A stretch of 64,000 nucleotides of DNA from Acinetobacter bohemicus ANC 3994 (GCF_000367925.1 NZ_KB849168.1:125886-189885); one strand, 5' to 3'; counted from the stretch's first letter, positions 1-9,129 are shown. Translations and numbers: made by a program. The notes: a model not told the origin generated them from the letters alone.

Positions 1-654
1 CTCTCACCCCTCACAATTTTCCATATTAAAGTAATGATTTTTCGTACAATTATGATGCTTAATGTTTTTTATCATCAATCCCATAATTATTTTATGGTTT
101 TAATCTTACAAGTTTTTTTTATTTAAATCTATAGATAAAACATAGATTTTTAAGACACTTATAGAAAATGACCAACCCAATTATTCACATTACAAAATCA
201 GAAACCAGATGCTCGATATAGAATGATTCAACAACCCGATACGATTTGGGCAATATAAATTCATTGCACTTTCTACAGTTTAAGCTGTTTTTCAAAGGTG
301 CCTGCTCAGCATAAGGCTTTTGAGAACATTGACGATACAAACAATATTTTTAATGATTGATTTAAAAAATATGCGCGAGGTTTTATTAAGATCATTCAAA
401 AAAGTATTTTTAATCTCGAATTTAAACTTGCTTTAGGTCACAGGCTATTTTTATAAAATCACGCTTTGCTATATCAGTCTCGCTCTCCCAATAATCATGT
501 CAAAGTATAATGCAGAAGCTGACCTATTCGATCTTTAACAATTTTTTGAAAGCCTCCTAATAGAAAACAATTCTCATTTGTTTTTAAAAAGTTCACGTTT
601 TATCCTTATTTAACTTTTATACTCTATTCAATTTTTTGAATTCTTACGATCATT
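1..654. other. AT-rich intergenic region upstream of macA
   Basis: No reading frame of convincing length or composition is present on either strand, and I see no tRNA or repeat structure. The only site I can point to is a Fur-box-like sequence near 563-580, followed by a possible -10 hexamer TATACT at 618-623. The stretch is long for an Acinetobacter intergenic gap and may hold decayed coding sequence, but I could not recognise any. Confidence 0.6.
561..581. promoter_or_regulatory. Fur-box-like operator candidate before macAB
   Basis: Read on the minus strand the core is TGAGAATTGTTTTCT, matching TGATAATGATTATCA, the symmetric core of the Fur consensus, at TGA-AAT-TT-TC. It closely resembles the site at 12548-12562 upstream of tonB (TGAGAAGTGTTTTCA). 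It lies about 75-90 bases before the macA start, a usual position for a repressor site. Iron control of the efflux operon is an inference. Confidence 0.4.
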
Positions 655-1977
655 ATGCCAAAAATAAAACCATCCAAAATAATCGTTGCTGTGGTCTGTC
701 TTCTTGCGATTGCCGTGACCACATGGTTTTTCTTAAAGCCCAAAGAACAACCACCACAATACATTAGCAGTGAAGTCAGCCGCGGCGATATTGAAGATTC
801 TGTGCTTGCCACAGGTGTACTTGAAGCGACCAAAATGGTCAGCGTTGGTGCACAGGTTTCAGGTCAGGTGAAAAAAATGTATGTCAAATTAGGTGACCCA
901 GTCAAACAAGGTCAACTGATTGCCCAAATTGATTCGATTCGTCAGGAAAATGATTTAAAAACGGCTGAAGCCAGTATTAAAAACCAACAAGCACAATTGG
1001 CAGTCAAACAAGCCAATCTAGCGAAAGTTCAATCTGAATATCAGCGTCAACAAGCCATGTATGCACAAGATGCAACCTCTCGTGCAGAGTTAGAATCCGC
1101 ATTGGCAAGCTATAAAACAGCACAAGCGGATATTTTGGCAATTAATGCACAAATTGAACAATCTCGCTTAACGCTTGCAACAGCCAAAGAAGATTTGGGC
1201 TATACCCAAATTGTTGCGCCTATGAACGGAACAATTGTTGCGATTGTGACTGAGGAAGGTCAAACCGTAAATGCCAACCAAAGTGCGCCAACAATTGTTA
1301 AATTAGCAAAACTTGACACCATGACCGTTAAGGCTGAAATTTCCGAAGCCGATGTGATGAAAGTTGAACAAGGTCAAATCGTTTATTTCACCACTTTGGG
1401 CAATAGCGATAAAAAACATTATGCAAAATTACGCCAAGTCGAACCTGCACCTGACTCAATTAATACCGAAAGCAGCAATACGTCATCGTCTAGCACTGCG
1501 GTTTATTACAATGCATTATTTGATGTACCCAATGAAGATGGCAAATTACGTATTGATATGACAGCACAAGTTTATATCATCCTCAGTGAAGCCAAAAACG
1601 TATTAACCATCCCTGCTGCTGCAATACAAAGCTCAAACCGCCCTCAAGGTAAACGTAGCGATACAGCAAAAGATCAAACAGCAAAAAATTCAACTGATCA
1701 AGCTCAGACGGATCGTCCGAAACGTCTAGCGCTTTCTGCGGAAGAAAAATCCCTCATCGAACAAGGTAAAGCATCTTTATCTATGGTTCGCGTGGTTCAA
1801 GCTGATGGAACAGCAAAACCACAAGCGGTATTGGTGGGCTTAAATAATCGCGTCACCGCCCAAATCATCAAAGGCTTAAAACAAGGTGATCAAGTGGTGA
1901 TTGCCGATGCTTCAGATACCTCAAATGATGCGGCAAAACGTAGTAACCGCGCAGGCGCTGGTCCAATGAGAATGTAA
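655..1977 (+). CDS. macA: MacA-type periplasmic adaptor (membrane fusion protein)
   Basis: This is the periplasmic adaptor of a tripartite ABC efflux pump, bridging the MacB-type ATPase and an outer-membrane channel. An N-terminal membrane anchor (about residues 9-27) is followed by a biotinyl-lipoyl-like half (VSVGAQVSGQVKKMYVKLGD), a long Gln/Ala-rich coiled-coil hairpin (about 90-190), the second lipoyl half (GYTQIVAPMNGTIVAIV) and beta-barrel domains. At 440 residues it is longer than E. coli MacA (371). The extra length is mostly a polar Ser/Thr/Lys/Asp/Gln segment around 325-370. It starts a three-gene operon, with the macB start two bases after its stop. Substrate is unknown: macrolides, peptides, or a siderophore as for PvdR of Pseudomonas. 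No clear ribosome binding site precedes the ATG. Confidence 0.9.
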   Translation: MPKIKPSKIIVAVVCLLAIAVTTWFFLKPKEQPPQYISSEVSRGDIEDSVLATGVLEATKMVSVGAQVSGQVKKMYVKLGDPVKQGQLIAQIDSIRQENDLKTAEASIKNQQAQLAVKQANLAKVQSEYQRQQAMYAQDATSRAELESALASYKTAQADILAINAQIEQSRLTLATAKEDLGYTQIVAPMNGTIVAIVTEEGQTVNANQSAPTIVKLAKLDTMTVKAEISEADVMKVEQGQIVYFTTLGNSDKKHYAKLRQVEPAPDSINTESSNTSSSSTAVYYNALFDVPNEDGKLRIDMTAQVYIILSEAKNVLTIPAAAIQSSNRPQGKRSDTAKDQTAKNSTDQAQTDRPKRLALSAEEKSLIEQGKASLSMVRVVQADGTAKPQAVLVGLNNRVTAQIIKGLKQGDQVVIADASDTSNDAAKRSNRAGAGPMRM

Positions 1978-1979
1978 TC

Positions 1980-3959
1980 ATGAGTCAAAATCAACCACCT
2001 TTGCTCAAGGTCACAGATCTGACGCGTGAATTCCCTGCTGGGGAAAGTACCATTCAGATTTTAAAGGGCATCAATTTAGAGATTTACGCTGGAGAACTGG
2101 TCGCCATTGTTGGGCAATCCGGTTCGGGTAAATCAACACTGATGAACATTCTCGGATGTTTAGATCAACCTACATCGGGCAGTTATCAGGTCAAAGGACG
2201 TGAAACACGCAAATTAGAAGCCGATGAACTCGCACAACTACGTCGTGAATATTTTGGTTTTATTTTTCAGCGTTACCACTTACTGGGAGATTTGACTGCC
2301 GCGGGCAACGTCGAAGTTCCAGCTATTTATGCAGGGGTCGATGCTTCTGCACGGCAACAACGCTCGACCCAGCTGCTCTCTGACTTAGGTTTAGCTGAAA
2401 AAACTCAAAACCGCCCAAGTCAGCTTTCAGGTGGTCAACAACAACGTGTTTCGATTGCTCGGGCATTAATGAACGGCGGCGATGTGATCTTAGCCGATGA
2501 ACCGACTGGTGCATTGGACAAAAACAGTGGCATTGAAGTGATACGTATTTTACGTGAACTCAATGCCCAAGGTCATACCATCATCCTTGTTACCCATGAC
2601 ATGAACGTGGCGAAAAATGCCTCACGTATTATTGAAATTAGTGACGGTAATATTATTTCCGATCGCGTCAATATCCCTGAGTCGGATGGTGAAGTACTTG
2701 AGCAACAGCAACTCGATCGTACGCCACAAAAGAAAACGCCTTCTTGGCGTTCAGCGGCAGATCGATTGGCTGAAGCATTCCGCATGGCATTATTGGCCAT
2801 GAATGCCCACCGTATGCGTACCTTCCTGACCATGCTTGGGATTATTATTGGTATTGCATCGGTCGTTTCAGTGGTGGCACTTGGAAATGGCTCACAAAAG
2901 CAGATTTTAGAAAATATTAGTAGCTTAGGCACTAATACTATTACCGTATTCCAAGGTCGTGGCTTTGGCGATAACTCCAAAACAGCCCAAGTTAAAACCT
3001 TGGTTCCTGCCGATGGCGAAGCTTTAGCTGAACAGCCTTATGTCGATGGTGTCAGTCCTTCCGTCACCAGTAGCGTTACTGCCCGATTTAAAGATACTGA
3101 GGCATCAGCCACCGTGAATGGGGTGAGTGAAGACTTTTTCTATGTCAAAGGTATGACCTTTCAATCTGGGCAAGCTTTTGACAAAGAAGGCGTGACTGAA
3201 CGTGCGCAAGATGTGGTGATTGATAACAATACCCAAAAAACTTTCTTTAGCGATGGGACGAACCCTGTCGGTCAAGTCATCCTTTTGGGCAGTGTGCCAA
3301 GTCGTATTATTGGCGTGATTGAAGCGCAAAAATCGATGATGGGAAATTCCGACAGCCTAAATGTGTACTTACCCTACTCAACCGTGATGAGCCGTATGCT
3401 GGGACAGTCGAATGTCCGTAGCATCATTGTCCGTGTTAAGGATGAATACCCAAGTGCTGCCGCAGAAAATGCCATCCTAAACCTACTGGTGCAACGTCAT
3501 GGCGCGCAAGATGTATTTACCCAGAACTCGGACAGTATTCGGGAAACCATTCAGCAAACCACACAAACTATGACCCTGCTCGTCTCTGCAATTGCGGTGA
3601 TTTCACTGATTGTCGGGGGAATTGGCGTGATGAATATTATGTTAGTTTCGGTGACTGAGCGAACTCAAGAAATTGGCGTGCGTATGGCGGTTGGGGCACG
3701 GCAAAGTGACATCTTGCAACAGTTCCTGATTGAAGCGGTATTGGTGTGTATTTTAGGCGGCATCTTAGGTGTACTTTTATCTTTAGGCATTGGACAACTG
3801 ATTAGTCACTTTGCTGGAGACACCTTCCAAATGGCCTATTCAACCACCTCTATTATTGCAGCCTTTGTTTGTTCAAGCATGATTGGGATTATCTTTGGTT
3901 TTATCCCTGCCCGTAATGCAGCACAGTTAAATCCTGTGGATGCACTTTCTCGCGAATAA
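1980..3959 (+). CDS. macB: MacB-type ABC efflux ATPase/permease
   Basis: This inner-membrane ABC transporter has the ATPase and permease fused in one 659-residue chain, close to E. coli MacB (648) and PvdT. The N-terminal nucleotide-binding domain shows Walker A GQSGSGKST, the signature LSGGQQQR and Walker B VILADEPTGALD, then the H-loop VTHD. After a charged linker come the first membrane helix (about residues 275-300), a large periplasmic domain and three C-terminal helices with the FtsX-type motif ERTQEIGVRMAVGA. MacB does not pump through its membrane part; it drives substrate from the periplasm through MacA and the outer-membrane channel by mechanotransmission. It is translationally coupled to macA and followed after 12 bases by the channel gene. 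Confidence 0.93.
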   Translation: MSQNQPPLLKVTDLTREFPAGESTIQILKGINLEIYAGELVAIVGQSGSGKSTLMNILGCLDQPTSGSYQVKGRETRKLEADELAQLRREYFGFIFQRYHLLGDLTAAGNVEVPAIYAGVDASARQQRSTQLLSDLGLAEKTQNRPSQLSGGQQQRVSIARALMNGGDVILADEPTGALDKNSGIEVIRILRELNAQGHTIILVTHDMNVAKNASRIIEISDGNIISDRVNIPESDGEVLEQQQLDRTPQKKTPSWRSAADRLAEAFRMALLAMNAHRMRTFLTMLGIIIGIASVVSVVALGNGSQKQILENISSLGTNTITVFQGRGFGDNSKTAQVKTLVPADGEALAEQPYVDGVSPSVTSSVTARFKDTEASATVNGVSEDFFYVKGMTFQSGQAFDKEGVTERAQDVVIDNNTQKTFFSDGTNPVGQVILLGSVPSRIIGVIEAQKSMMGNSDSLNVYLPYSTVMSRMLGQSNVRSIIVRVKDEYPSAAAENAILNLLVQRHGAQDVFTQNSDSIRETIQQTTQTMTLLVSAIAVISLIVGGIGVMNIMLVSVTERTQEIGVRMAVGARQSDILQQFLIEAVLVCILGGILGVLLSLGIGQLISHFAGDTFQMAYSTTSIIAAFVCSSMIGIIFGFIPARNAAQLNPVDALSRE

Positions 3960-3971
3960 GGATACTCAGAA

Positions 3972-5375
3972 ATGCAGATGAATTTTAGCAAACTTGCTAC
4001 AGCCCTGATGTTGAGTAGCTCACTGTTCGGTTGCGCTGCGGTGGTGAAAACACCGTATCAACAACCGAGTGTAAACATGCCAAATCATTTTCAAAACAGC
4101 AAAGCCGTGAGCCAACAAGTGCATGCTAATATCTATGCAGATCAATGGTGGACTTTGTTTGGCGATCCCCAGCTCAATCAATTGGTCAATCAAGTTCTCA
4201 GCAGTAATACTGATTTAGCCGTTGCAGGGATTAATTTACAGCAAGCACGCTTACAAGCAGGCTTAGCGCAAAACAAACAAGGCCCACGTGTCAACTCAAG
4301 TATCTCTGCGGGACACAATATTGAACTAAATTCAGGTGATGATTCTTCGCGTGGCTTGTCACTGAGCGGTGGGGTCAGCTATGAATTGGACTTGTTTGGA
4401 AAACTGGCAAACCAAACCGAAGCAACACGTTGGGAAGCACTAGCCACTGAACAGGATTTGCAAAGTACCGCACAAAGCTTAATTGCGACCACTGCTAATT
4501 TATATTGGCAATTGGGTTATCTAAATGAGCGTTATCAAATTGCGCAGCAAAATCTAGCCAGTACACAGAAAACCTATGAACTGGTGCGGACCCAATATCG
4601 TGCAGGTGCCGTTTCAGGTTTAGACTTGACCTCTGCGGAACAAGCGGTGCAAAGCCAAAAAGCAACTTTAAGTCAAATTGAACAACAGCGCGTAGAAGCA
4701 CGTAGCGCTCTGGCCGTTTTACTGCACATGCCCGTACAGCAACTCAATATTCAAGAACCTGCCCGCTTACCGCGTATTGGGCTGCCCAGCATTGCAGCAG
4801 GCTTACCTGCGGACTTGCTGGCACGTCGTCCAGATTTACAAGCTGCCGAATTACGGTTACGTAAAAGCTTAGCCACTAAAGATGCCACCAAAGCCAGTTA
4901 CTACCCATCCATCAGCTTGACTGGCAATTTAGGTTCATCCAGTACATCGTTAAGCAATCTATTACAAAATCCAGCTTTAACTTTAGGTGCAAGTCTCAGC
5001 TTACCGTTTTTACAATATAACGATATGAAAAAAGATTTGGCAATCAGTAATTTGGACTATGAAAAATCGATTCTTCAATATCGTCAAACCTTGTATCAGG
5101 CATTTGCTGATGTTGAAAATGCGTTGTCGGCACGCACCGAACTTAATCAACAAGTGGCGCTGCAAGAACGTAATGTTCAACTTGCTGAAAAAACTGAGCG
5201 CTTAACTGAAGTGCGTTATCGTAACGGCGCAATAGCACTTAAAAATCTATTAGATGCGCAAGCCACCACGCGCAATGCCCAGTTGTCCTTGGTGCAAACC
5301 AAACAAAGCCAATACAATGCCTATGTCACCTTGATGCAGGCTTTAGGTGGTAGTCCAATCAAACAGTTGCCTTAA
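3972..5375 (+). CDS. Outer-membrane efflux lipoprotein (TolC/NodT/OprM family)
   Basis: This is the outer-membrane exit duct of the efflux complex. A lipoprotein signal peptide ends at the lipobox LFGC (Cys21), followed by the NodT-family opening with the motif DQWWTLFGDPQL. Two repeats of the outer membrane efflux protein domain follow, with LPADLLARRPDLQAAE between them, typical of OprM/OpmQ-type channels. Its 467 residues fit the family. A Shine-Dalgarno AAGGA lies 10 bases before the ATG and overlaps the macB stop region, so the three genes form one operon. A MacAB pump with its own dedicated lipoprotein channel is the arrangement of PvdRT-OpmQ in Pseudomonas, whereas E. coli MacAB borrows TolC. 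The operon ends at a perfect 20-bp stem terminator. Confidence 0.9.
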   Translation: MQMNFSKLATALMLSSSLFGCAAVVKTPYQQPSVNMPNHFQNSKAVSQQVHANIYADQWWTLFGDPQLNQLVNQVLSSNTDLAVAGINLQQARLQAGLAQNKQGPRVNSSISAGHNIELNSGDDSSRGLSLSGGVSYELDLFGKLANQTEATRWEALATEQDLQSTAQSLIATTANLYWQLGYLNERYQIAQQNLASTQKTYELVRTQYRAGAVSGLDLTSAEQAVQSQKATLSQIEQQRVEARSALAVLLHMPVQQLNIQEPARLPRIGLPSIAAGLPADLLARRPDLQAAELRLRKSLATKDATKASYYPSISLTGNLGSSSTSLSNLLQNPALTLGASLSLPFLQYNDMKKDLAISNLDYEKSILQYRQTLYQAFADVENALSARTELNQQVALQERNVQLAEKTERLTEVRYRNGAIALKNLLDAQATTRNAQLSLVQTKQSQYNAYVTLMQALGGSPIKQLP

Positions 5376-5424
5376 ACTTAAAGCCCCAATAAAAAAAGTG
5401 CCCTTGGGCACAATCATTTGATCA

Positions 5425-5468
5425 GTTTAAATAACAAAAGCCCCAACTGGGGCTTTTGTTATTTAAAC
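5425..5468. terminator. Bidirectional intrinsic terminator, perfect 20-bp stem
   Basis: The arms at 5425-5444 and 5449-5468 are perfect reverse complements around the 4-base loop AACT. The GC-rich core GCCCC/GGGGC is flanked by A/T runs on both sides, so it can end the efflux operon on the plus strand and the convergent amidase gene on the minus strand. A smaller hairpin, GTGCCCTTGGGCAC at 5398-5411, lies just before it. Confidence 0.9.
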
Positions 5469-5489
5469 GATTTACTGATCTTTCAGCAA

Positions 5490-6020
5490 TTAAAAATCAG
5501 GACGATAATATTGGTAAGTCAAACCACTTTCTTTATAAACATCATAACTTTTTTGTCTAAAATCGGACACCCATTGCGTACCAGTAAAGCCAGCAATATG
5601 ACCATAGGTATGTTTATTGGTTCGGCGAATAATATAAATATCCCCTTGTTTAGGTGCATCAAACTTAGGATTAATTTGTCGATAACCAATTTTCATCAAG
5701 GTGTTGCCCCAATCCGAAGCAGCAATCGGATGGCTTTTGAACTGAGCACCGGCTGACTCCAAAGCCACCCTGATACTTTTTGCGCATTTTTTTGAACTGG
5801 TTTGACTGGTGATACTTTGCAATCTTTGGGTGAATTTATCAATATCAATTCGCTGCGCACTGCCAGAGGTATAGTTTTTATTTTTTGATTTTTCTGGTCT
5901 GATGATCGCATCTGGATTTACTGTAGATTTATAGCTTTGACCTGCTTTTGAACGAATAATGATTTCTGTTGCTGTAGGTGCATGAATATCGTGCATATCC
6001 ACATGTTGATCATAAATCAT
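5490..6020 (-). CDS. CHAP/NlpC-type peptidoglycan amidase, type VI effector-like
   Basis: This 176-residue protein has the marks of a papain-fold cell-wall amidase. A catalytic cysteine helix SSKKCAKSIRVALESAG (Cys79) is followed by PKQGDIYII and GHIAGFTGTQWVSDFRQK (His141). This combination recalls the amidase domains used by type VI secretion effectors. There is no signal peptide or membrane helix, which fits delivery by a secretion system. The first 70 residues are polar and of unknown role. The ribosome site is good (AGAGG before the ATG). No type VI structural gene, VgrG, PAAR or recognisable immunity gene lies nearby; the downstream neighbour is the convergent efflux operon and the upstream gap to thyA is empty. 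A housekeeping or phage-derived hydrolase is the alternative. Confidence 0.65.
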   Translation of the reverse strand: MIYDQHVDMHDIHAPTATEIIIRSKAGQSYKSTVNPDAIIRPEKSKNKNYTSGSAQRIDIDKFTQRLQSITSQTSSKKCAKSIRVALESAGAQFKSHPIAASDWGNTLMKIGYRQINPKFDAPKQGDIYIIRRTNKHTYGHIAGFTGTQWVSDFRQKSYDVYKESGLTYQYYRPDF

Positions 6021-6479
6021 TCCAAACCTCTAATTTCTCTTTAAGCACTGCACTTACCGTTTGCAATACACATACTTGATTATTTATGAGCTGTGAATGG
6101 TAATGCCAGAATGTTAATTTTTCATATAAAATATGTAAGATATTTTGTCTTTGTTAACACAGAAGCGCTAACTGGCTATTTTTTAATTTATTTTTAGTAC
6201 TGTAAAAGTAAAATTAAATTCATCTGCAAAAAAGTTCACTCCCAAAATAGCGCAGTAATAGGTCTTTTTTCTCAATATCCCAACCCATGACTGAGTAATA
6301 TGACATTCAAATTCGGTCTTTCTGGCCCCTCGCCTCAGCCCAATTGCCCATGCTTAACGCTTAAAAAAGCCCTCATTTTAGTATAGACTGCTAGGTTAAC
6401 TCGACTTAGATGATCCTTTCGCAACAGGCCTTAAATGACTTGGTTTGTGCTTAGGGGAACTCAACTTTTTGGAATTTTT
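6021..6479. other. Intergenic region between the amidase gene and thyA
   Basis: This 459-base stretch between divergently transcribed genes contains the promoters of both. It is AT-rich near the amidase and more GC-balanced near thyA. I found no open frame that looks coding, so no small immunity gene is evident here. Confidence 0.6.
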
Positions 6480-7322
6480 ATGAAAGCGTATTTAGACCTT
6501 TTACAACACATCCTCGACAACGGTGGCGACAAAGGCGATCGTACTGGAACAGGTACACGTTCTGTATTTGGTCATCAAATGCGCTTTAATCTTGCTCAAG
6601 GTTTTCCGTTATTGACCACCAAAAAAGTTCATTTTCGCTCCATCGCGATTGAATTATTATGGTTCCTCAAAGGCGACACCAACGTTAAATACCTCCAAGA
6701 CAACAAAGTTTCAATTTGGGATGAATGGTCAACCGCAGAACAAACGGCGCGTTTTGGTCGTCCTGAAGGCGAGCTTGGTCCCGTTTACGGTCATCAATGG
6801 CGTAATTTTGGTGCGACGAAAAAAGCGGATGGCCTATATGAGCAAGATGGTTTTGACCAAATTGAATGGTTAATCAACGAAATTAAAACCAATCCAAATT
6901 CACGTCGTTTAATTGTCTCGGGTTGGAATCCAAATGAAGCGGGCAATGTTGCCCTGCCACCGTGTCATACCCTGTTCCAGTTCTTTGTGCAGAACGGCAA
7001 ACTCTCTTGCCAATTGTATCAACGTAGTGCAGACGTGTTTTTAGGCGTTCCATTTAATATTGCCAGCTACGCACTCCTTACTCATATGATTGCCCAAGTC
7101 TGTGGTTTAGACGTGGGGGAATTTGTTTGGACGGGTGGTGACACACATTTATATGTGAACCATTTTGAACAAGCACAATTACAATTAAGCCGTGAGCCAA
7201 TGCCACTGTGCCAACTGAAATTAAATCCAGAAATCAAAGACATCTTCGCATTTAAATTTGAAGATTTCGAAATTGTCGATTACCAATCACATCCGGGTAT
7301 TAAAGCCCCTGTTGCGGTTTAA
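6480..7322 (+). CDS. thyA: Thymidylate synthase
   Basis: It converts dUMP and 5,10-methylenetetrahydrofolate to dTMP and dihydrofolate in the cytoplasm. The 280-residue product matches the family length. It shows the N-terminal RTGTGTRSVFGHQMRF, the folate/substrate region LLTTKKVHFRSI, and the catalytic LPPCHTLFQFF with Cys162, then the dUMP-binding QRSADVFLGVPFNIASYA. The ATG at 6480 is chosen over one 45 bases upstream because the family begins at MKAYLDLLQ. folA follows 110 bases downstream, so the enzyme that regenerates tetrahydrofolate from its product is adjacent, although a palindromic repeat separates the two genes. Confidence 0.97.
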   Translation: MKAYLDLLQHILDNGGDKGDRTGTGTRSVFGHQMRFNLAQGFPLLTTKKVHFRSIAIELLWFLKGDTNVKYLQDNKVSIWDEWSTAEQTARFGRPEGELGPVYGHQWRNFGATKKADGLYEQDGFDQIEWLINEIKTNPNSRRLIVSGWNPNEAGNVALPPCHTLFQFFVQNGKLSCQLYQRSADVFLGVPFNIASYALLTHMIAQVCGLDVGEFVWTGGDTHLYVNHFEQAQLQLSREPMPLCQLKLNPEIKDIFAFKFEDFEIVDYQSHPGIKAPVAV

Positions 7323-7353
7323 TTTTTCTAATTAGTCATTCTACTAAATTCGT

Positions 7354-7409
7354 AATCCCCCTAAATCCCCCTTTAAAAAAGGGGGACTTGGATAAAACAA
7401 ATGGGGGAT
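7354..7409. repeat. Dispersed C5/G5 palindromic repeat between thyA and folA
   Basis: The element carries AATCCCCCTAAATCCCCC, a short A-rich centre, AGGGGGACTTGG and a final GGGGGAT. It can fold as CCCCCTTT/AAAGGGGG with an outer CCCCC/GGGGG pair. A related element lies at 42026-42068. Such CCCCCT/AGGGGG palindromes recur in Acinetobacter intergenic DNA. It may act as a weak terminator or processing site between thyA and folA. Confidence 0.7.
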
Positions 7410-7431
7410 ACAGTCAAATAAGGCGAGCTTT

Positions 7432-7944
7432 ATGACATTCCAAAATTTAGAAGTTGTTCACGTTGTAGCCATGGATCAACAACGCTGCATTGGTAAAGCA
7501 AATGATTTACCTTGGCATATTTCTGCTGATCTCAAACACTTTAAAGCCATCACCCAAGGTGGTGTCGTGGTCATGGGACGTAAAACGCTAGAGTCTATGG
7601 GACGCACCCTGCCAAACCGAGTCAACTGGGTCATTACCCGTGACCACAACTGGTCATTTGAAGGCACTAAAGTCGCGTATTCAATTGAAGACGCTTTAAC
7701 TCAAGCTGTTGCTGATGTGCAAGCTTCTGAAAAACCGACCAGCATTTTTATTATTGGCGGTGGTGAAATTTTCAAACAAACCATGCATATTACGGACCGA
7801 CTAGAATTAACCCATGTCGAACTTGATGTTCAAGGCGATGCCTATTATCCAGAAATTCCCGCTGAATTTAAAAAGGCCTCAGCGGAACAACATATTGACG
7901 ACAAAACAGGGATTGCTTTCGAGTTCGCAACGTATCGAAAATAA
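7432..7944 (+). CDS. folA: Dihydrofolate reductase
   Basis: It reduces dihydrofolate to tetrahydrofolate with NADPH and is the trimethoprim target. The 170-residue chain shows the family order: VVAMDQQRCIGKANDLPWHISADLKHFK with the catalytic acid Asp33, the NADPH loop VVMGRKTLESMG, and the second glycine motif FIIGGGEIFKQ. It is slightly longer than E. coli FolA (159). It follows thyA in the same direction, and the next gene begins about 30 bases after its stop. Nothing in the sequence suggests a plasmid-type resistant reductase. Confidence 0.96.
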   Translation: MTFQNLEVVHVVAMDQQRCIGKANDLPWHISADLKHFKAITQGGVVVMGRKTLESMGRTLPNRVNWVITRDHNWSFEGTKVAYSIEDALTQAVADVQASEKPTSIFIIGGGEIFKQTMHITDRLELTHVELDVQGDAYYPEIPAEFKKASAEQHIDDKTGIAFEFATYRK

Positions 7945-7972
7945 AGCAAAGCATTATTTATCACAGTCAAAT

Positions 7973-9034
7973 ATGCATAATATTGGAAAAACAGAATTTT
8001 TTGCTGCTTTGGGCATGGCACTACTACATTCCATTTTCAGTCTGTTTGTTATTTTGTCCTCTATTTGGCTGTGTCTTGCTTTATGGTTTCAAGAACCTTT
8101 GGGTGGGTTGATGACCCGTATACTGATTGGCATCTGGATTGCTTTTGCACTCAGTATTGTTGGAGTTTATGCCACCCAAGCTTTCTTTAGCCGCCACACC
8201 GATATCTTGCTATATATGCTTGGCTTGCTCTGCGGTTTATACTGGTATTTCGGCTTAGAAGCCAAACCAGATCGTGACTGGAATCCCGAAGTTGCGCAAG
8301 TGCTTTCCTATGAACAACAAGGCGACCTCGTCACCTTACACAATGTGCGTAATTTTAATTGGCATGCAGACGGCAGTTATGATGAGCACTGGGAATCTCG
8401 CCAGTTTGATTTAAAACAAATCACAGGAGTCAATATCATTACCTCCTACTGGATGGGACCACGCATTGCCCATACCTTGGTGAGTTTTGATTTTGCCAAT
8501 ACGCCACCACTGACCTTCTCGATAGAAATTCGCAAAGAAAAAAATGAAGAATTTTCGACCCTTGGTGGTTTTTTTAGAAAATATGAACTCAGTCTTGTGG
8601 CTGCGGATGAAAAAGATTTAATTTATACGCGTAGTAATAGCCGTGGTGAACAGGTCTATTTCTTTCCCATCAACATGTCGAAAGCGGAAAGTCGCGCTTT
8701 ATTTGAACAATACCTGCACAAAGCCAATGACTTAAAACAACAACCCAAATGGTATAACACCCTCACCAGTAACTGCACCACGCTGGTCTTTGATATGGTG
8801 CAAGCGATATCTAAACAGCATTTACCGACCGATTATCGTCTACTGGCTTCAGGTTATTTACCCAATTATCTTTATGACTTAAACGCGATTTCACATGACC
8901 TTAGCATGAAACAGTGGTATGAAAAAGCACATATCAACCCACGGGTCAGCGAATTAAATCATCTTTCTAGCACACAATATTCAGCGCTTATTCGACAAAA
9001 TTTACCACAAAGAAAAATCGAGAATCCGCAGTAA
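7973..9034 (+). CDS. DUF4105 (Lnb N-terminal periplasmic domain) membrane protein
   Basis: About 353 residues. Three predicted membrane helices occupy roughly residues 10-105 (ALLHSIFSLFVILSSIWLCLAL and two more). They are followed by a soluble region with the DUF4105 signature: YFFPINMSKAESRAL, WYNTLTSNCTTLVFDMV and the end of the domain near YEKAHINPRVSEL. In DUF4105 the NC pair (here SNCTTLV) resembles the Cys of papain-like lipid or amidase enzymes, but the activity is not established. The ATG at 7973 has no good ribosome site; the frame stays open back into folA and a TTG at 7913 is an alternative, so the start is uncertain. Likely cotranscribed with folA. Confidence 0.8.
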   Translation: MHNIGKTEFFAALGMALLHSIFSLFVILSSIWLCLALWFQEPLGGLMTRILIGIWIAFALSIVGVYATQAFFSRHTDILLYMLGLLCGLYWYFGLEAKPDRDWNPEVAQVLSYEQQGDLVTLHNVRNFNWHADGSYDEHWESRQFDLKQITGVNIITSYWMGPRIAHTLVSFDFANTPPLTFSIEIRKEKNEEFSTLGGFFRKYELSLVAADEKDLIYTRSNSRGEQVYFFPINMSKAESRALFEQYLHKANDLKQQPKWYNTLTSNCTTLVFDMVQAISKQHLPTDYRLLASGYLPNYLYDLNAISHDLSMKQWYEKAHINPRVSELNHLSSTQYSALIRQNLPQRKIENPQ

Positions 9035-9129
9035 AATTGCAACTTCAAAATAAAAAACATACATTTAAAGCTAGTTAAATCCATCTTTTTTTGCTTATAT
9101 AGCCTAGAAGTTAAATTAAAAAATGAGAC

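Noticed and set aside
2573..2980. 135-residue antisense frame inside macB
   Set aside because: Shadow of the MacB coding sequence; no start signals.
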